Shown in pieces: positions 1 to 4,930 of a stretch of 5,927 nucleotides of DNA. Position 1 is the first letter of the stretch. Each line of letters begins with the position of its first letter. The stretch comes from Dialister sp. CAG:486 (GTDB lineage Bacteria > Bacillota > Negativicutes > Veillonellales > Dialisteraceae). The notes beneath the pieces are model-generated. The model did no database searches. It was given only the letters and a program-made list of their open reading frames with translations, and was not told the origin of the DNA. The stretch lies in NCBI GenBank assembly GCA_000434475.1, contig FR879622.1:6601-12527 (forward strand), given 5' to 3'. The translations under genes and the position numbers were made by a program.

Positions 1-6
1 CAGCCG

Positions 7-1164
7 CTATTTCTTTGGCTTTGGCAAGGTGAAGGAAGAAATGAGCGGGATGAGAGTGATCAGGGCGATCACGTAGAAGGTCGTCTCCAGACCATACATG
101 TCGCCGACCTTTCCGAGGAGCGGTGCTGTGATGCCACCGACGCTGACGGCAAGGCCGAGCGTGATGCCCGAGGCGAGGCCGACACGGTTCGGCAGGTACT
201 GCTGCCCCAGGACGACCATCGGGCTATACGTAAGATTCAGAGCCGCACCGAGGACGATGAGACAGAGGATACCAAGAATGGAGCTGTCCGTCCATGCGAG
301 AATGAGCGCAGCAGGAAATGCGAGGAGGAAGCCGAAGCGGACAAAGGTGCGATAGCCATGCTTGTCGCCCAGCTTTCCGCCGATCAGTGTGAAGAGCGCG
401 CCGATGCCATAGTACACGCTGAGGAGCAGGTTGCTGAAATTCTGTGATTCATGGAAATGATTCATGAAGTAAAGTACGATGAAGGTATTCAGCCCGAGGT
501 ACATGATAGAGCGACCGAAAACGACGGCGCTGAGACGACAGAAGGAGCCCCACTGGTCCGGTGCGTCCGTCACGGCGTGTTTCTTGTGTGAGGAGATCGA
601 TCTCTCGCCGATGGCCTTCAGACGGGGATAGAGAGCGAGAAGGAGCACGCAGATGATGATCTCTGGGATAAAGAAAATGAGCGTGCCCGGCAGGCCGAAA
701 AAGGCGATCGATGCAGAGATGATCGCTGCGCCGAAGGTGAAGCCCATATTGCCGCCAAAAGAAAAGACCGAAAGACTGATGCCGCGGTTGTCATCTGTCG
801 AGACGCGGTTGACCATGAGCGCGCCCTGCGGGTGAAACATCGCGACACCGATGCCAGAGATCATCGTGAAGAGGCAGAGCAGATAGAAATCTGACGTGAC
901 GCCTGTCAATGCGATGCCGCCGCCTGCCATGAAGAGACCGAGCGGCATGATCCAGGGCCAGTTGTGCTTGTCGGAGAGAGTCCCTAAGAGTGGCTGGATG
1001 AGTGAACCGATGATGTTTGAGGACAGCACCAGCATAGCAGCGGTCGCGTAGTCATAGTGATAGGCCGCGACCAAAAAGGGCAGTACCGCCGCCAGTGCGC
1101 TCTGATTGATGTCCGAGCAGAAATGGCATGCGGCGAGCAGGGTCTGATAACTGAAAAATCTCAT
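7..1164 (-). CDS. MFS efflux transporter, fosmidomycin-resistance (Fsr)-like
   Basis: A 385-aa inner-membrane protein of the major facilitator superfamily, of normal length for the family, with about 12 hydrophobic segments and a hydrophilic central loop near residues 190-212. The N-terminal half has Fsr-type landmarks: H14, D18 and Q21 in the first helix, SNIIGSLIQPLLGTLSDKH at 49-67 (the MFS loop 2-3 signature) and GIGVAMFHPQGA at 104-115. The C-terminal half carries a G-rich stretch (GLASGITLGLAVSVGGI) typical of Fsr homologues. The family exports small compounds such as fosmidomycin by proton antiport; the substrate here is unknown. An upstream in-frame ATG at 1185 would add seven residues, but AAGGAGG lies 4 nt before the ATG at 1164, inside that extension, so 1164 is preferred. 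The gene is divergent from the small-transporter operon at 1550. The TAG stop is at 7-9. Confidence 0.9.
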   Translation of the reverse strand: MRFFSYQTLLAACHFCSDINQSALAAVLPFLVAAYHYDYATAAMLVLSSNIIGSLIQPLLGTLSDKHNWPWIMPLGLFMAGGGIALTGVTSDFYLLCLFTMISGIGVAMFHPQGALMVNRVSTDDNRGISLSVFSFGGNMGFTFGAAIISASIAFFGLPGTLIFFIPEIIICVLLLALYPRLKAIGERSISSHKKHAVTDAPDQWGSFCRLSAVVFGRSIMYLGLNTFIVLYFMNHFHESQNFSNLLLSVYYGIGALFTLIGGKLGDKHGYRTFVRFGFLLAFPAALILAWTDSSILGILCLIVLGAALNLTYSPMVVLGQQYLPNRVGLASGITLGLAVSVGGITAPLLGKVGDMYGLETTFYVIALITLIPLISSFTLPKPKK

Positions 1165-1168
1165 AATA

Positions 1169-1175
1169 CCTCCTT
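1169..1175 (-). promoter_or_regulatory. Ribosome binding site that sets the MFS start
   Basis: On the minus strand AAGGAGG is followed by four bases and the ATG at 1164. It lies within the first codons of the longer alternative reading from 1185, which has no comparable site of its own. This argues for the shorter protein. Confidence 0.75.
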
Positions 1176-1179
1176 GTCG

Positions 1180-1221
1180 AAACACAGACTTGGCACGATA
1201 GAGGATCCTTCGTGTGTGTTT
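1180..1221 (-). promoter_or_regulatory. Hairpin in the 5' leader of the MFS gene
   Basis: A two-tier stem-loop. The outer arms AAACACA/TGTGTTT pair 1180-1186 with 1215-1221, and the inner arms CACGA/TCGTG pair 1194-1198 with 1210-1214, with a 7-nt bulge on one side. The palindrome AGGATCCT (1202-1209) sits in the loop. The structure ends about 5 nt before the ribosome binding site on the mRNA. It could be a leader structure or a repressor site. No known riboswitch class is recognised. Confidence 0.4.
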
Positions 1222-1247
1222 ATGTTTCCTTTCATGATAACCTTATG

Positions 1248-1253
1248 ATTATA
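1248..1253 (-). promoter_or_regulatory. Candidate -10 box for the MFS gene
   Basis: The minus strand reads TATAAT about 85 nt upstream of the start codon. No good -35 lies 16-18 nt upstream: TAGCTT is at 17 nt, and TTGAAA is present but only 12 nt away. This is a promoter call on a perfect -10 with a weak -35. Confidence 0.4.
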
Positions 1254-1259
1254 TAGCAA

Positions 1260-1387
1260 AACTGATTTCAAAGCTATATGGGATCGATACGTCACTGCTG
1301 GGTTTGAGCCGGTGCGGACATGTACTTTCGGGGGATGTCCTGCGGGCCATCAAGCTGCGCGCGACATGCCGGCCGAGCGTGATTTCC
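1260..1387. other. Intergenic stretch between divergent promoters
   Basis: No gene is supported here. The only structure noted is a 6-bp stem GGACAT/ATGTCC (1316-1321 with 1335-1340) with a 13-nt loop. The stretch is more GC-rich than other intergenic DNA in the window. Its open plus-strand frame runs into the small-transporter gene, but it has no ribosome binding site or recognisable protein. Confidence 0.4.
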
Positions 1388-1417
1388 TTGACAGGGGAAA
1401 GGCTCTCATGCTATATT
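1388..1417 (+). promoter_or_regulatory. Strong promoter of the small-transporter operon
   Basis: A perfect -35 TTGACA (1388-1393) is followed after 18 nt by TATATT (1412-1417). TG at 1409-1410 makes an extended -10. Transcription should start near 1424, leaving a leader of about 125 nt before the ATG at 1550. Confidence 0.75.
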
Positions 1418-1441
1418 TCCTATAACATAGTAACAAAACCG

Positions 1442-1534
1442 CTGCTTCGCCACCGGGTGGAGCAGACAGGCGTTTCAGTCATTCTCCGTAGGTACGGCGC
1501 AGCCGGGAGAGAGTGGCTGGAGCGCCTTTTTTTT
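1442..1534 (+). promoter_or_regulatory. Transcription attenuator / candidate riboswitch leader
   Basis: The leader holds three mutually exclusive pairings. Hairpin 1 is CTGCT/AGCAG (1442-1446 with 1461-1465) stacked on CCAC/GTGG (1450-1453 with 1457-1460). A candidate antiterminator pairs CGCCACC (1448-1454) with GGT and GGCG (1491-1493, 1496-1499) around a 2-nt bulge. The terminator stem starts at 1496 and needs the same GGCG. Hairpin 1 would therefore favour termination, and the alternative pairing would favour read-through. I see no leader peptide with its own ribosome binding site. No known riboswitch class is recognised from its consensus. Confidence 0.6.
1496..1534 (+). terminator. Intrinsic terminator inside the operon leader
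   Basis: GGCGC plus AGCC (1496-1504) pairs with GGCT (1515-1518) and GCGCC (1522-1526), leaving a 10-nt loop and a GGA bulge. Eight T follow directly (1527-1534). It lies downstream of the promoter and upstream of the first start codon, so it can only work as a conditional terminator for the operon that follows. Confidence 0.75.
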
Positions 1535-1537
1535 GAG

Positions 1538-1543
1538 AGGAGG
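1538..1543 (+). promoter_or_regulatory. Ribosome binding site that sets the first small-transporter start
   Basis: AGGAGG lies 6 nt before the ATG at 1550. The same frame is open from an ATG at 1304, but that start lies upstream of the operon promoter and its product would be translated through the terminator. The 1550 start is therefore strongly preferred. Confidence 0.85.
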
Positions 1544-1549
1544 ATTTCC

Positions 1550-1975
1550 ATGCTTGCTCTATGGTGGCCTGTCGCTTTGATCGTTGTGGCTGATGTGATA
1601 TACCAGATCTGCGCAAAGAAGCTGTCGTCCGTCGCTTCTCCGCTCGCGGCACTGGGGGCGACGTACCTGGTGAGTGCCTTGACCTGCGTGCTGCTTTTCG
1701 AGGCGCTTTCTCCGGCGGGAGATCTCATGGCGGCGCTTGCCGCTGTGCCGTTTCCGGCGGCCGTCGCAGGGGTCTCCATCGCAGGGCTGGAGGTGGGGAC
1801 GATCTACATGTATCGTGCGGGCTGGCCGATGAATGTGGGATTTATCGTGTACACGGGGATCATTGTCGTGCTGCTGCTCTTCATCGGTTCTTGTATTTAC
1901 ACGGAACCGATGGGGCTTATGAAGCTCGCCGGGGTCGCACTCACCTGTTTGGGCATGTTTTGTATTGTAAGGTAA
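1550..1975 (+). CDS. Small DMT-superfamily (EamA/SMR-like) transporter subunit 1
   Basis: A 141-aa, very hydrophobic protein with about five predicted membrane segments (roughly residues 5-21, 33-52, 67-88, 96-116, 122-140). That is one EamA-type repeat rather than the usual two-repeat carrier. The first helix carries an acidic residue (D15), near where SMR pumps such as EmrE carry their essential Glu. Helix 3 has EVGTIYMYRAGWPMN at 81-95, with E81, R89 and W92. The next gene, 11 nt downstream, is a paralogue with the same signature, so the two probably form a heterodimer or antiparallel pair as in other paired SMR exporters. The substrate is unknown; export of a cationic or toxic compound is inferred from family behaviour. 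Expression should depend on the attenuator at 1442-1534. Confidence 0.8.
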   Translation: MLALWWPVALIVVADVIYQICAKKLSSVASPLAALGATYLVSALTCVLLFEALSPAGDLMAALAAVPFPAAVAGVSIAGLEVGTIYMYRAGWPMNVGFIVYTGIIVVLLLFIGSCIYTEPMGLMKLAGVALTCLGMFCIVR

Positions 1976-1986
1976 GGAGAAAATAG

Positions 1987-2418
1987 ATGTTTTCGACTTG
2001 GTGGCCGCTTCTTCTTGTTGTCGTATCCAGTGTAGGATATCAGGTGGGGCTGAAGGAAGTTTCCGGTATCGGGGATCCTATGGCTTCTCTCACGGTGACG
2101 TATCTTGCAGCGTCTGTCGTTTCCTTTGTGATCTACTTCTTTCAGTCTTTGGGGAAGGAGAGCTTCTTGCGCGGCGTACTTTCCGTGAACGCTTCTGCCA
2201 TAGGGCTGGGACTCGCGATCGTCGGCATCGAGGTGGGGACGCTCTTCATGTACCGGGCCGGCTGGGCGGTGAATGTGGCTTTCGTCGTGGCGAACAGTCT
2301 CATCGTAGCGGCGCTGATGCTGACAGGATTTCTGCTCTACAAAGAGAAGCTGACTCTTCGCCAGCTCATCGGGGTGGGGATTTCTCTTGCGGGGATCCTT
2401 TGCATCGTGATGGGATGA
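1987..2418 (+). CDS. Small DMT-superfamily (EamA/SMR-like) transporter subunit 2
   Basis: A 143-aa paralogue of the preceding gene with the same order of about five hydrophobic segments. Both start with W-W-P, have Y-Q in helix 1 and share the helix 3 signature, here EVGTLFMYRAGWAVN at 82-96 (E82, R90, W93). Subunit 1 has D15 in helix 1; this protein has S15, so the pair is asymmetric at that buried position. Its ribosome binding site AAGGAG (1974-1979) overlaps the stop codon of subunit 1 and sits 7 nt before the ATG, which suggests translational coupling. Loops carry K23, K57, R62, K119, K121 and R125. A heteromeric exporter is the likeliest role. No clear terminator follows the TGA. Confidence 0.8.
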   Translation: MFSTWWPLLLVVVSSVGYQVGLKEVSGIGDPMASLTVTYLAASVVSFVIYFFQSLGKESFLRGVLSVNASAIGLGLAIVGIEVGTLFMYRAGWAVNVAFVVANSLIVAALMLTGFLLYKEKLTLRQLIGVGISLAGILCIVMG

Positions 2419-2563
2419 GCCTTTGATCACGCGGGACTCACAATTCCTGCAAAACCCGTATAATCAAGCCATATTCATAACAAAAGCAAAGGCGCTGCCC
2501 ACGGGCTCAGATGTCTGAGGTCTGAGAACTGAGATCTCCAAGTCTTCCAATTTTCCATACCCG
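2419..2563. other. Intergenic stretch with short repeats
   Basis: No gene is supported. GCCTTTG (2419-2425) is complementary to CAAAGGC (2487-2493), 61 nt apart. CTCAG/CTGAG (2506-2510, 2515-2519) forms a small hairpin. TGAGAACTGAG (2523-2533) recurs exactly at 3515-3525 in the intergenic repeat cluster. The perfect promoter at 2564 follows. Confidence 0.4.
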
Positions 2564-2591
2564 TTGACAAATAGGGGACACAGATTATAAT
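2564..2591 (+). promoter_or_regulatory. Consensus promoter of the ECF S-component gene
   Basis: TTGACA (2564-2569) and TATAAT (2586-2591), both perfect, are separated by 16 nt. Transcription is expected to start near 2598, at the beginning of the structured leader. Confidence 0.8.
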
Positions 2592-2595
2592 AACT

Positions 2596-2670
2596 ACAGG
2601 TGCAGAAACGCACTGCCTTTTAGCTGGCATCGCTTGCGCGGGCTGGACTGCAGAGCGCGTTTGCGCCTGT
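2596..2670 (+). promoter_or_regulatory. Structured leader RNA before the ECF S-component gene
   Basis: ACAGGTGC (2596-2603) pairs with GCGCCTGT (2663-2670) in an 8-bp stem with one G-U pair that closes the whole domain. Inside it TGCC/GGCA (2615-2618 with 2626-2629) makes a hairpin. Alternative pairings are possible between GTGC and GCAC or between GCAG and CTGC near 2601-2616. The domain begins at the expected transcription start and ends about 38 nt before the ribosome binding site. I do not match it to TPP, FMN, THF, preQ1 or cobalamin consensus elements, and no terminator is obvious, so any control would more likely act on translation. Confidence 0.4.
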
Positions 2671-2708
2671 ATTTTATTTGCGTCTTATATCTCACAGAGA
2701 ACAAGAAC

Positions 2709-2713
2709 GGAGG
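2709..2713 (+). promoter_or_regulatory. Ribosome binding site that sets the ECF S-component start
   Basis: GGAGG lies 7 nt before the ATG at 2721. An in-frame ATG at 2634 is open, but it lies inside the structured leader, has no such site, and would add 29 residues unlike a membrane-protein N-terminus. Confidence 0.8.
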
Positions 2714-2720
2714 AACAGGT

Positions 2721-3338
2721 ATGGAACAAAACAATCCCCATCAGAATCAGACTTTTATGAGCATTCGCGAGCTGACGATTTCTGGGCTGCTCGCAGGGAT
2801 CACGATCTTTCTCGGACTGACAGGCTATGGATTCATCCCGCTCGTCGTAATGAATGCGACGATCCTGCACATCCCGACCATCATCGGGACGGTCGTCGCA
2901 GGGCCGAAGGTCGGCATTCTGGTCGGTTTCCTTTTCGGGCTCTTTTCTTTCATTCAGACGCTGCGTGCGCCGAGCCTGATGATGCAGTTCGCACTGCAGT
3001 ACAGTGCCATCGCCGATGCGTTCATCTGTATCGTGCCGCGGATCTGCATCCCGATCGTGGTGTGGCTTCTTTATAAGTACATTCCGGGAAATGCGCATCT
3101 GCGTGCCGGCATCTCAGCGGTGGGCGGGGCGATCACGAATACGGTGCTCTTCCTGGGCTCCTTCTTTCTGCTGGTCGGCGCACCGTATGCCGCAGCGAAG
3201 GGGATCTCTGTCGAAGCGGTCGGTCTGATGATCATGGGGATCGTCACTGCAAATGGTATCCCGGAAGCTCTCGTCTCCGGTGTCATCGTGGTGCCGATCG
3301 TCATGGCACTCAAAAAAGCAGGATGGAAAATGAAATAA
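2721..3338 (+). CDS. ECF transporter S component, PF12822-type (pantothenate-transporter-like)
   Basis: A 205-aa integral membrane protein with about six hydrophobic segments, typical for the substrate-binding S subunit of energy-coupling-factor importers. Family landmarks are HIPTIIGTVVAGPKVGILVG at 50-69 and NGIPEA at 178-183, with N140 in a further membrane segment. Small A/G residues in helix 1 (near 22-31) are where S components contact EcfT. No EcfA, EcfA' or EcfT gene is in the window, so it probably shares an energising module encoded elsewhere (group II arrangement). Some PF12822 members import pantothenate; others take different vitamins or precursors, so the substrate is not assigned. 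It is monocistronic between its own consensus promoter and a strong terminator, with a structured leader that could sense the imported compound. Confidence 0.85.
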   Translation: MEQNNPHQNQTFMSIRELTISGLLAGITIFLGLTGYGFIPLVVMNATILHIPTIIGTVVAGPKVGILVGFLFGLFSFIQTLRAPSLMMQFALQYSAIADAFICIVPRICIPIVVWLLYKYIPGNAHLRAGISAVGGAITNTVLFLGSFFLLVGAPYAAAKGISVEAVGLMIMGIVTANGIPEALVSGVIVVPIVMALKKAGWKMK

Positions 3339-3349
3339 GAATGCAAGCA

Positions 3350-3384
3350 AAAAGCCGGATGCATGGATTGTGCATCCGGCTTTT
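3350..3384. terminator. Bidirectional intrinsic terminator
   Basis: A perfect 14-bp stem pairs 3350-3363 (AAAAGCCGGATGCA) with 3371-3384 around a 7-nt loop. It gives a T run in both directions: TTTT on the plus strand, ending the ECF gene 12 nt after its stop, and TTTTT on the minus strand. The minus-strand DUF1858 gene converges on it, so this may also end that transcript after it crosses the repeat cluster. Confidence 0.9.
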
Positions 3385-3423
3385 GAAATGGTTCGGGTTT
3401 AGCTCGCGAGGGTGGGCGACCTT

Positions 3424-3454
3424 TGAATGAGAAATTAGAAATGGTGGTGCGGCG
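3424..3454 (-). repeat. Intergenic repeat module R, copy 1
   Basis: This segment (TGAATGAG ... GGTGGTGCGGCGC) matches the reverse complement of 5300-5326, apart from about 7 extra bases here and a few substitutions. It belongs to a composite repeat present twice in the window. Confidence 0.6.
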
Positions 3455-3460
3455 CTTTTC

Positions 3461-3536
3461 GTCATCCTGAGCGGAGAAAAGCGTCGTATGTTAGAAAATG
3501 GCTAATCTGGAATATGAGAACTGAGTCGAAGGATCT
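3461..3536. repeat. Repeat with GTCATCC/AGGATCT ends, apparently interrupted
   Basis: It begins GTCATCCTGAGCG and ends CTGAGTCGAAGGATCT, which look like the two halves of a short palindromic repeat separated by about 50 extra bases. CTGAG occurs on both sides of the extra DNA (3466-3470 and 3521-3525). The second repeat copy, at 5286-5300, has only about 14 unrelated bases at the matching place, so this block is absent there. CGCTTTTC/GAAAAGCG flanks its left end as an 8-bp inverted repeat. Confidence 0.5.
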
Positions 3537-3572
3537 AAGCGCCGCGGAGTTTTGATAGCGCTTCGCGCCGTC
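3537..3572 (-). repeat. Intergenic repeat module H, copy 1
   Basis: Read on the minus strand it starts GACGGCGCGAAGCGCTAT and folds through AAGCGC/GCGCTT. About 27 of 36 positions match 5251-5286 read on the plus strand, and some differences affect the stem. It directly adjoins the GTCAT end of module M. Confidence 0.65.
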
Positions 3573-3715
3573 GTCATTTCGAGCGTAGCCGAGAAATCTC
3601 TATTGCAGAACGCTCATTGCCTGATGTGAAACAGCACCAATACGTCGTTTCTCCTCAGTGCATACGTGCTGATTATTGCAGTGCAGTAAAGATCGAGGGC
3701 TACGCTCGGGATGAC
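3573..3715 (+). repeat. Intergenic repeat module M, uninterrupted copy
   Basis: A 143-bp block with inverted ends: GTCATTTCGAGCG on the left and CGCTCGGGATGAC on the right. Each end is itself a small imperfect palindrome. Shared internal landmarks with 4931-5250 are GAGAAATCT, TTGCAGA, GATGTG, GTCGTTT and AGTGCA. At 3680-3694 it reads AGTGCAGTAAAGATC, the unoccupied form of the site filled by a 163-bp palindrome in the second copy. It has no coding capacity of note. Confidence 0.8.
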
Positions 3716-3720
3716 GCTAC

Positions 3721-3738
3721 GGGGAATCCTTAGTCCCC
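3721..3738. repeat. Small hairpin downstream of the DUF1858 gene
   Basis: GGGGA (3721-3725) pairs with TCCCC (3734-3738) around an 8-nt loop. No T run follows on either strand, so it is a weak terminator candidate at best for the minus-strand gene ending at 3766. Confidence 0.35.
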
Positions 3739-3765
3739 AGTCACTCCCAATCCCTAATCTCTAAA

Positions 3766-4719
3766 CTACGCTTCTTCCTTCCCACGCAGTCTTTCATCGC
3801 AGAGAGCGATGAGCTCTTTGGCATCTACATTTGCTTCTTTACAGAGAGTGCCGATGGTGGTTTTCATATCCTGCGGCATGGCGATGGATTTCTTCTGGAA
3901 GACGGGAAGGAGCTGCGGGTAAAGGGTGAGGATGGTCTCCATCGGTGTCTCTTCGGTGAGGAGAGGCTTCTTGTATTTATCTGCGATGAATTCGTTCATC
4001 TCACCGATGATCTCAAAGACGTCGATGCCGTGGCCCTGGGCAGCCTGCCAGAGGTTTTCATCGTAGGAGACGAAGCAGCCGACGCAGGACATGCCGTATT
4101 CCATGAGGAAGGGTCCCATTTCCGGGTATACTTCGATGATCTGCATGATGTTGTTTTCCGGACGGACGAAGTCGCCTTCCTTGAGCGGCGGTACGTCGGG
4201 GGCGCCCCAAGAAGAGCCATAGTAGTCATTTCCGGCATCATTTCCCGCTGCGGTGTTTCCGAGGACGGTATCCCGGAAGGCTTCATATCCCATGGCATCG
4301 ATGAATTCTTCCAGAGACTGGTAGGACTCATGTTCCAGATAGTAGGTGCAGGCTTTCACCATGATAGAGAGGGCATCGGCAGGGAACTGTGCAAAGGCGA
4401 AGAAGGTCTTCTTTCCGGTGTAGATGTCCCAGCCGTCCGACATGCCGACCGCACGGATCGGGAGCGGGGAGACGATGGTGGCGGTCAGGATGCATGCCGG
4501 CCAGGTGCCGAAGGCGAGGAGACCGAGCTCCTTCAGCGCGCCTTCTACGTCATCCTTGGAAAGTCCGGAGATGATCGGGCGGGCTTTCGGATCGAGGATG
4601 TAGGTGCCGTCAAATTTCTCGGAGACGCTCTTCATGCCCTTTTTCAGTTCGGCGCGGCCGTCCTGAATATCCGGGATGAAATCGATTTCAATGGAAAAGG
4701 TCAAGTTATCTGCGGTCAT
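3766..4719 (-). CDS. DUF1858-domain protein, function unknown
   Basis: A soluble, acidic 317-aa protein with no signal peptide or membrane helix. Residues 1 to about 150 form a region I do not recognise. A G/N-rich linker covers about 154-176. Two DUF1858-like units follow: 189-247, with YGMSCVGC carrying C212 and C215 and HGID at 230-233, and 256-311, which keeps the helical pattern (TPMETILTLYPQLLPVF) but has lost the C-x-x-C pair. DUF1858 resembles the N-terminal domain of ScdA/RIC iron-sulfur repair proteins and is common in anaerobes; a redox or metal role is inferred, not shown. The start at 4719 has AAAGGAG 9 nt upstream. The gene has its own promoter and possible operator and converges on the ECF gene. 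Confidence 0.8.
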   Translation of the reverse strand: MTADNLTFSIEIDFIPDIQDGRAELKKGMKSVSEKFDGTYILDPKARPIISGLSKDDVEGALKELGLLAFGTWPACILTATIVSPLPIRAVGMSDGWDIYTGKKTFFAFAQFPADALSIMVKACTYYLEHESYQSLEEFIDAMGYEAFRDTVLGNTAAGNDAGNDYYGSSWGAPDVPPLKEGDFVRPENNIMQIIEVYPEMGPFLMEYGMSCVGCFVSYDENLWQAAQGHGIDVFEIIGEMNEFIADKYKKPLLTEETPMETILTLYPQLLPVFQKKSIAMPQDMKTTIGTLCKEANVDAKELIALCDERLRGKEEA

Positions 4720-4779
4720 GTAAACAAACTCCTTTCAAAGAGCATAGATTTTCTATACAATGGGATGCTACGCTGATGA

Positions 4780-4795
4780 TATGCTCGTAAGCATA
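4780..4795 (-). promoter_or_regulatory. Leader hairpin of the DUF1858 gene
   Basis: TATGCT/AGCATA forms a 6-bp stem with a 4-nt loop in the 5' untranslated region, about 60 nt before the start codon. A second small inverted repeat, ATAGA/TCTAT, lies nearer the start (4744-4756). Either could be an operator or an RNA-stability element. Confidence 0.35.
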
Positions 4796-4802
4796 CATAT
4801 TC

Positions 4803-4814
4803 TGTGCTTTCACA
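4803..4814. promoter_or_regulatory. TGTG/CACA palindrome at the DUF1858-gene transcription start
   Basis: TGTG-N4-CACA lies just downstream of the -10 box and overlaps the expected transcription start. It is flanked by ATAT on both sides in imperfect symmetry. It looks like a CRP/FNR-family half-site pair, though the 4-nt spacer is shorter than the usual N6. At this position a bound protein would repress. Confidence 0.4.
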
Positions 4815-4821
4815 ATATCCT

Positions 4822-4850
4822 ATTATAGCATAGAAGGAAATCGATGGGAA
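4822..4850 (-). promoter_or_regulatory. Promoter of the DUF1858 gene
   Basis: The minus strand has a perfect extended -10, TGCTATAAT (TATAAT at 4822-4827). TTCCCA (4/6 match, 4845-4850) is a -35 at 17 nt. The start codon is about 100 nt downstream. Confidence 0.7.
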
Positions 4851-4875
4851 AGATGTTTTATTGGCGAGAAAGTTT

Positions 4876-4884
4876 TGGTACAAT
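4876..4884 (+). promoter_or_regulatory. Possible divergent promoter toward surE
   Basis: TGGTACAAT is an extended -10 (TG-N-TACAAT). There is no convincing -35 at the right distance. If active, its transcript would cross the repeat cluster before reaching surE about 520 nt downstream. Confidence 0.25.
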
Positions 4885-4930
4885 GGGGGAAGCAGTGACT
4901 GGTGGCTGGGAGACATGAGGCTCTCGTATC

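Noticed and set aside
1281..1345. tRNA-like segment (GGTTTGAGCC resembling a T-arm)
   Set aside because: No acceptor stem, anticodon arm or D-arm can be assembled around it.
1304..1549. N-terminal extension of the first small transporter, open in frame from 1304
   Set aside because: The extension starts upstream of the operon promoter, runs through the intrinsic terminator, is rich in charged residues unlike the family, and lacks a ribosome binding site. AGGAGG before 1550 decides the start.
1897..2430. 177-aa minus-strand reading frame opposite the second small transporter
   Set aside because: It is antisense to a well-supported membrane-protein gene. Its His/Arg/Pro-rich composition is typical of a shadow frame.
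2459..2464. TATAAT in the intergenic region before the ECF gene
   Set aside because: No acceptable -35 lies upstream, and a perfect promoter sits about 100 nt downstream at 2564-2591.
3424..3715. CRISPR array in the repeat cluster
   Set aside because: The repeats are palindromic modules of different lengths and orientations, not regularly spaced identical direct repeats. No cas gene is near.
4030..4776. 248-aa plus-strand reading frame opposite the DUF1858 gene
   Set aside because: It is antisense to a gene with clear family motifs, a good ribosome binding site and a promoter. The product has no recognisable motif.
4716..4916. 66-aa minus-strand reading frame upstream of the DUF1858 gene
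   Set aside because: It covers the promoter, operator and leader of that gene, has no ribosome binding site, and gives a low-complexity product.
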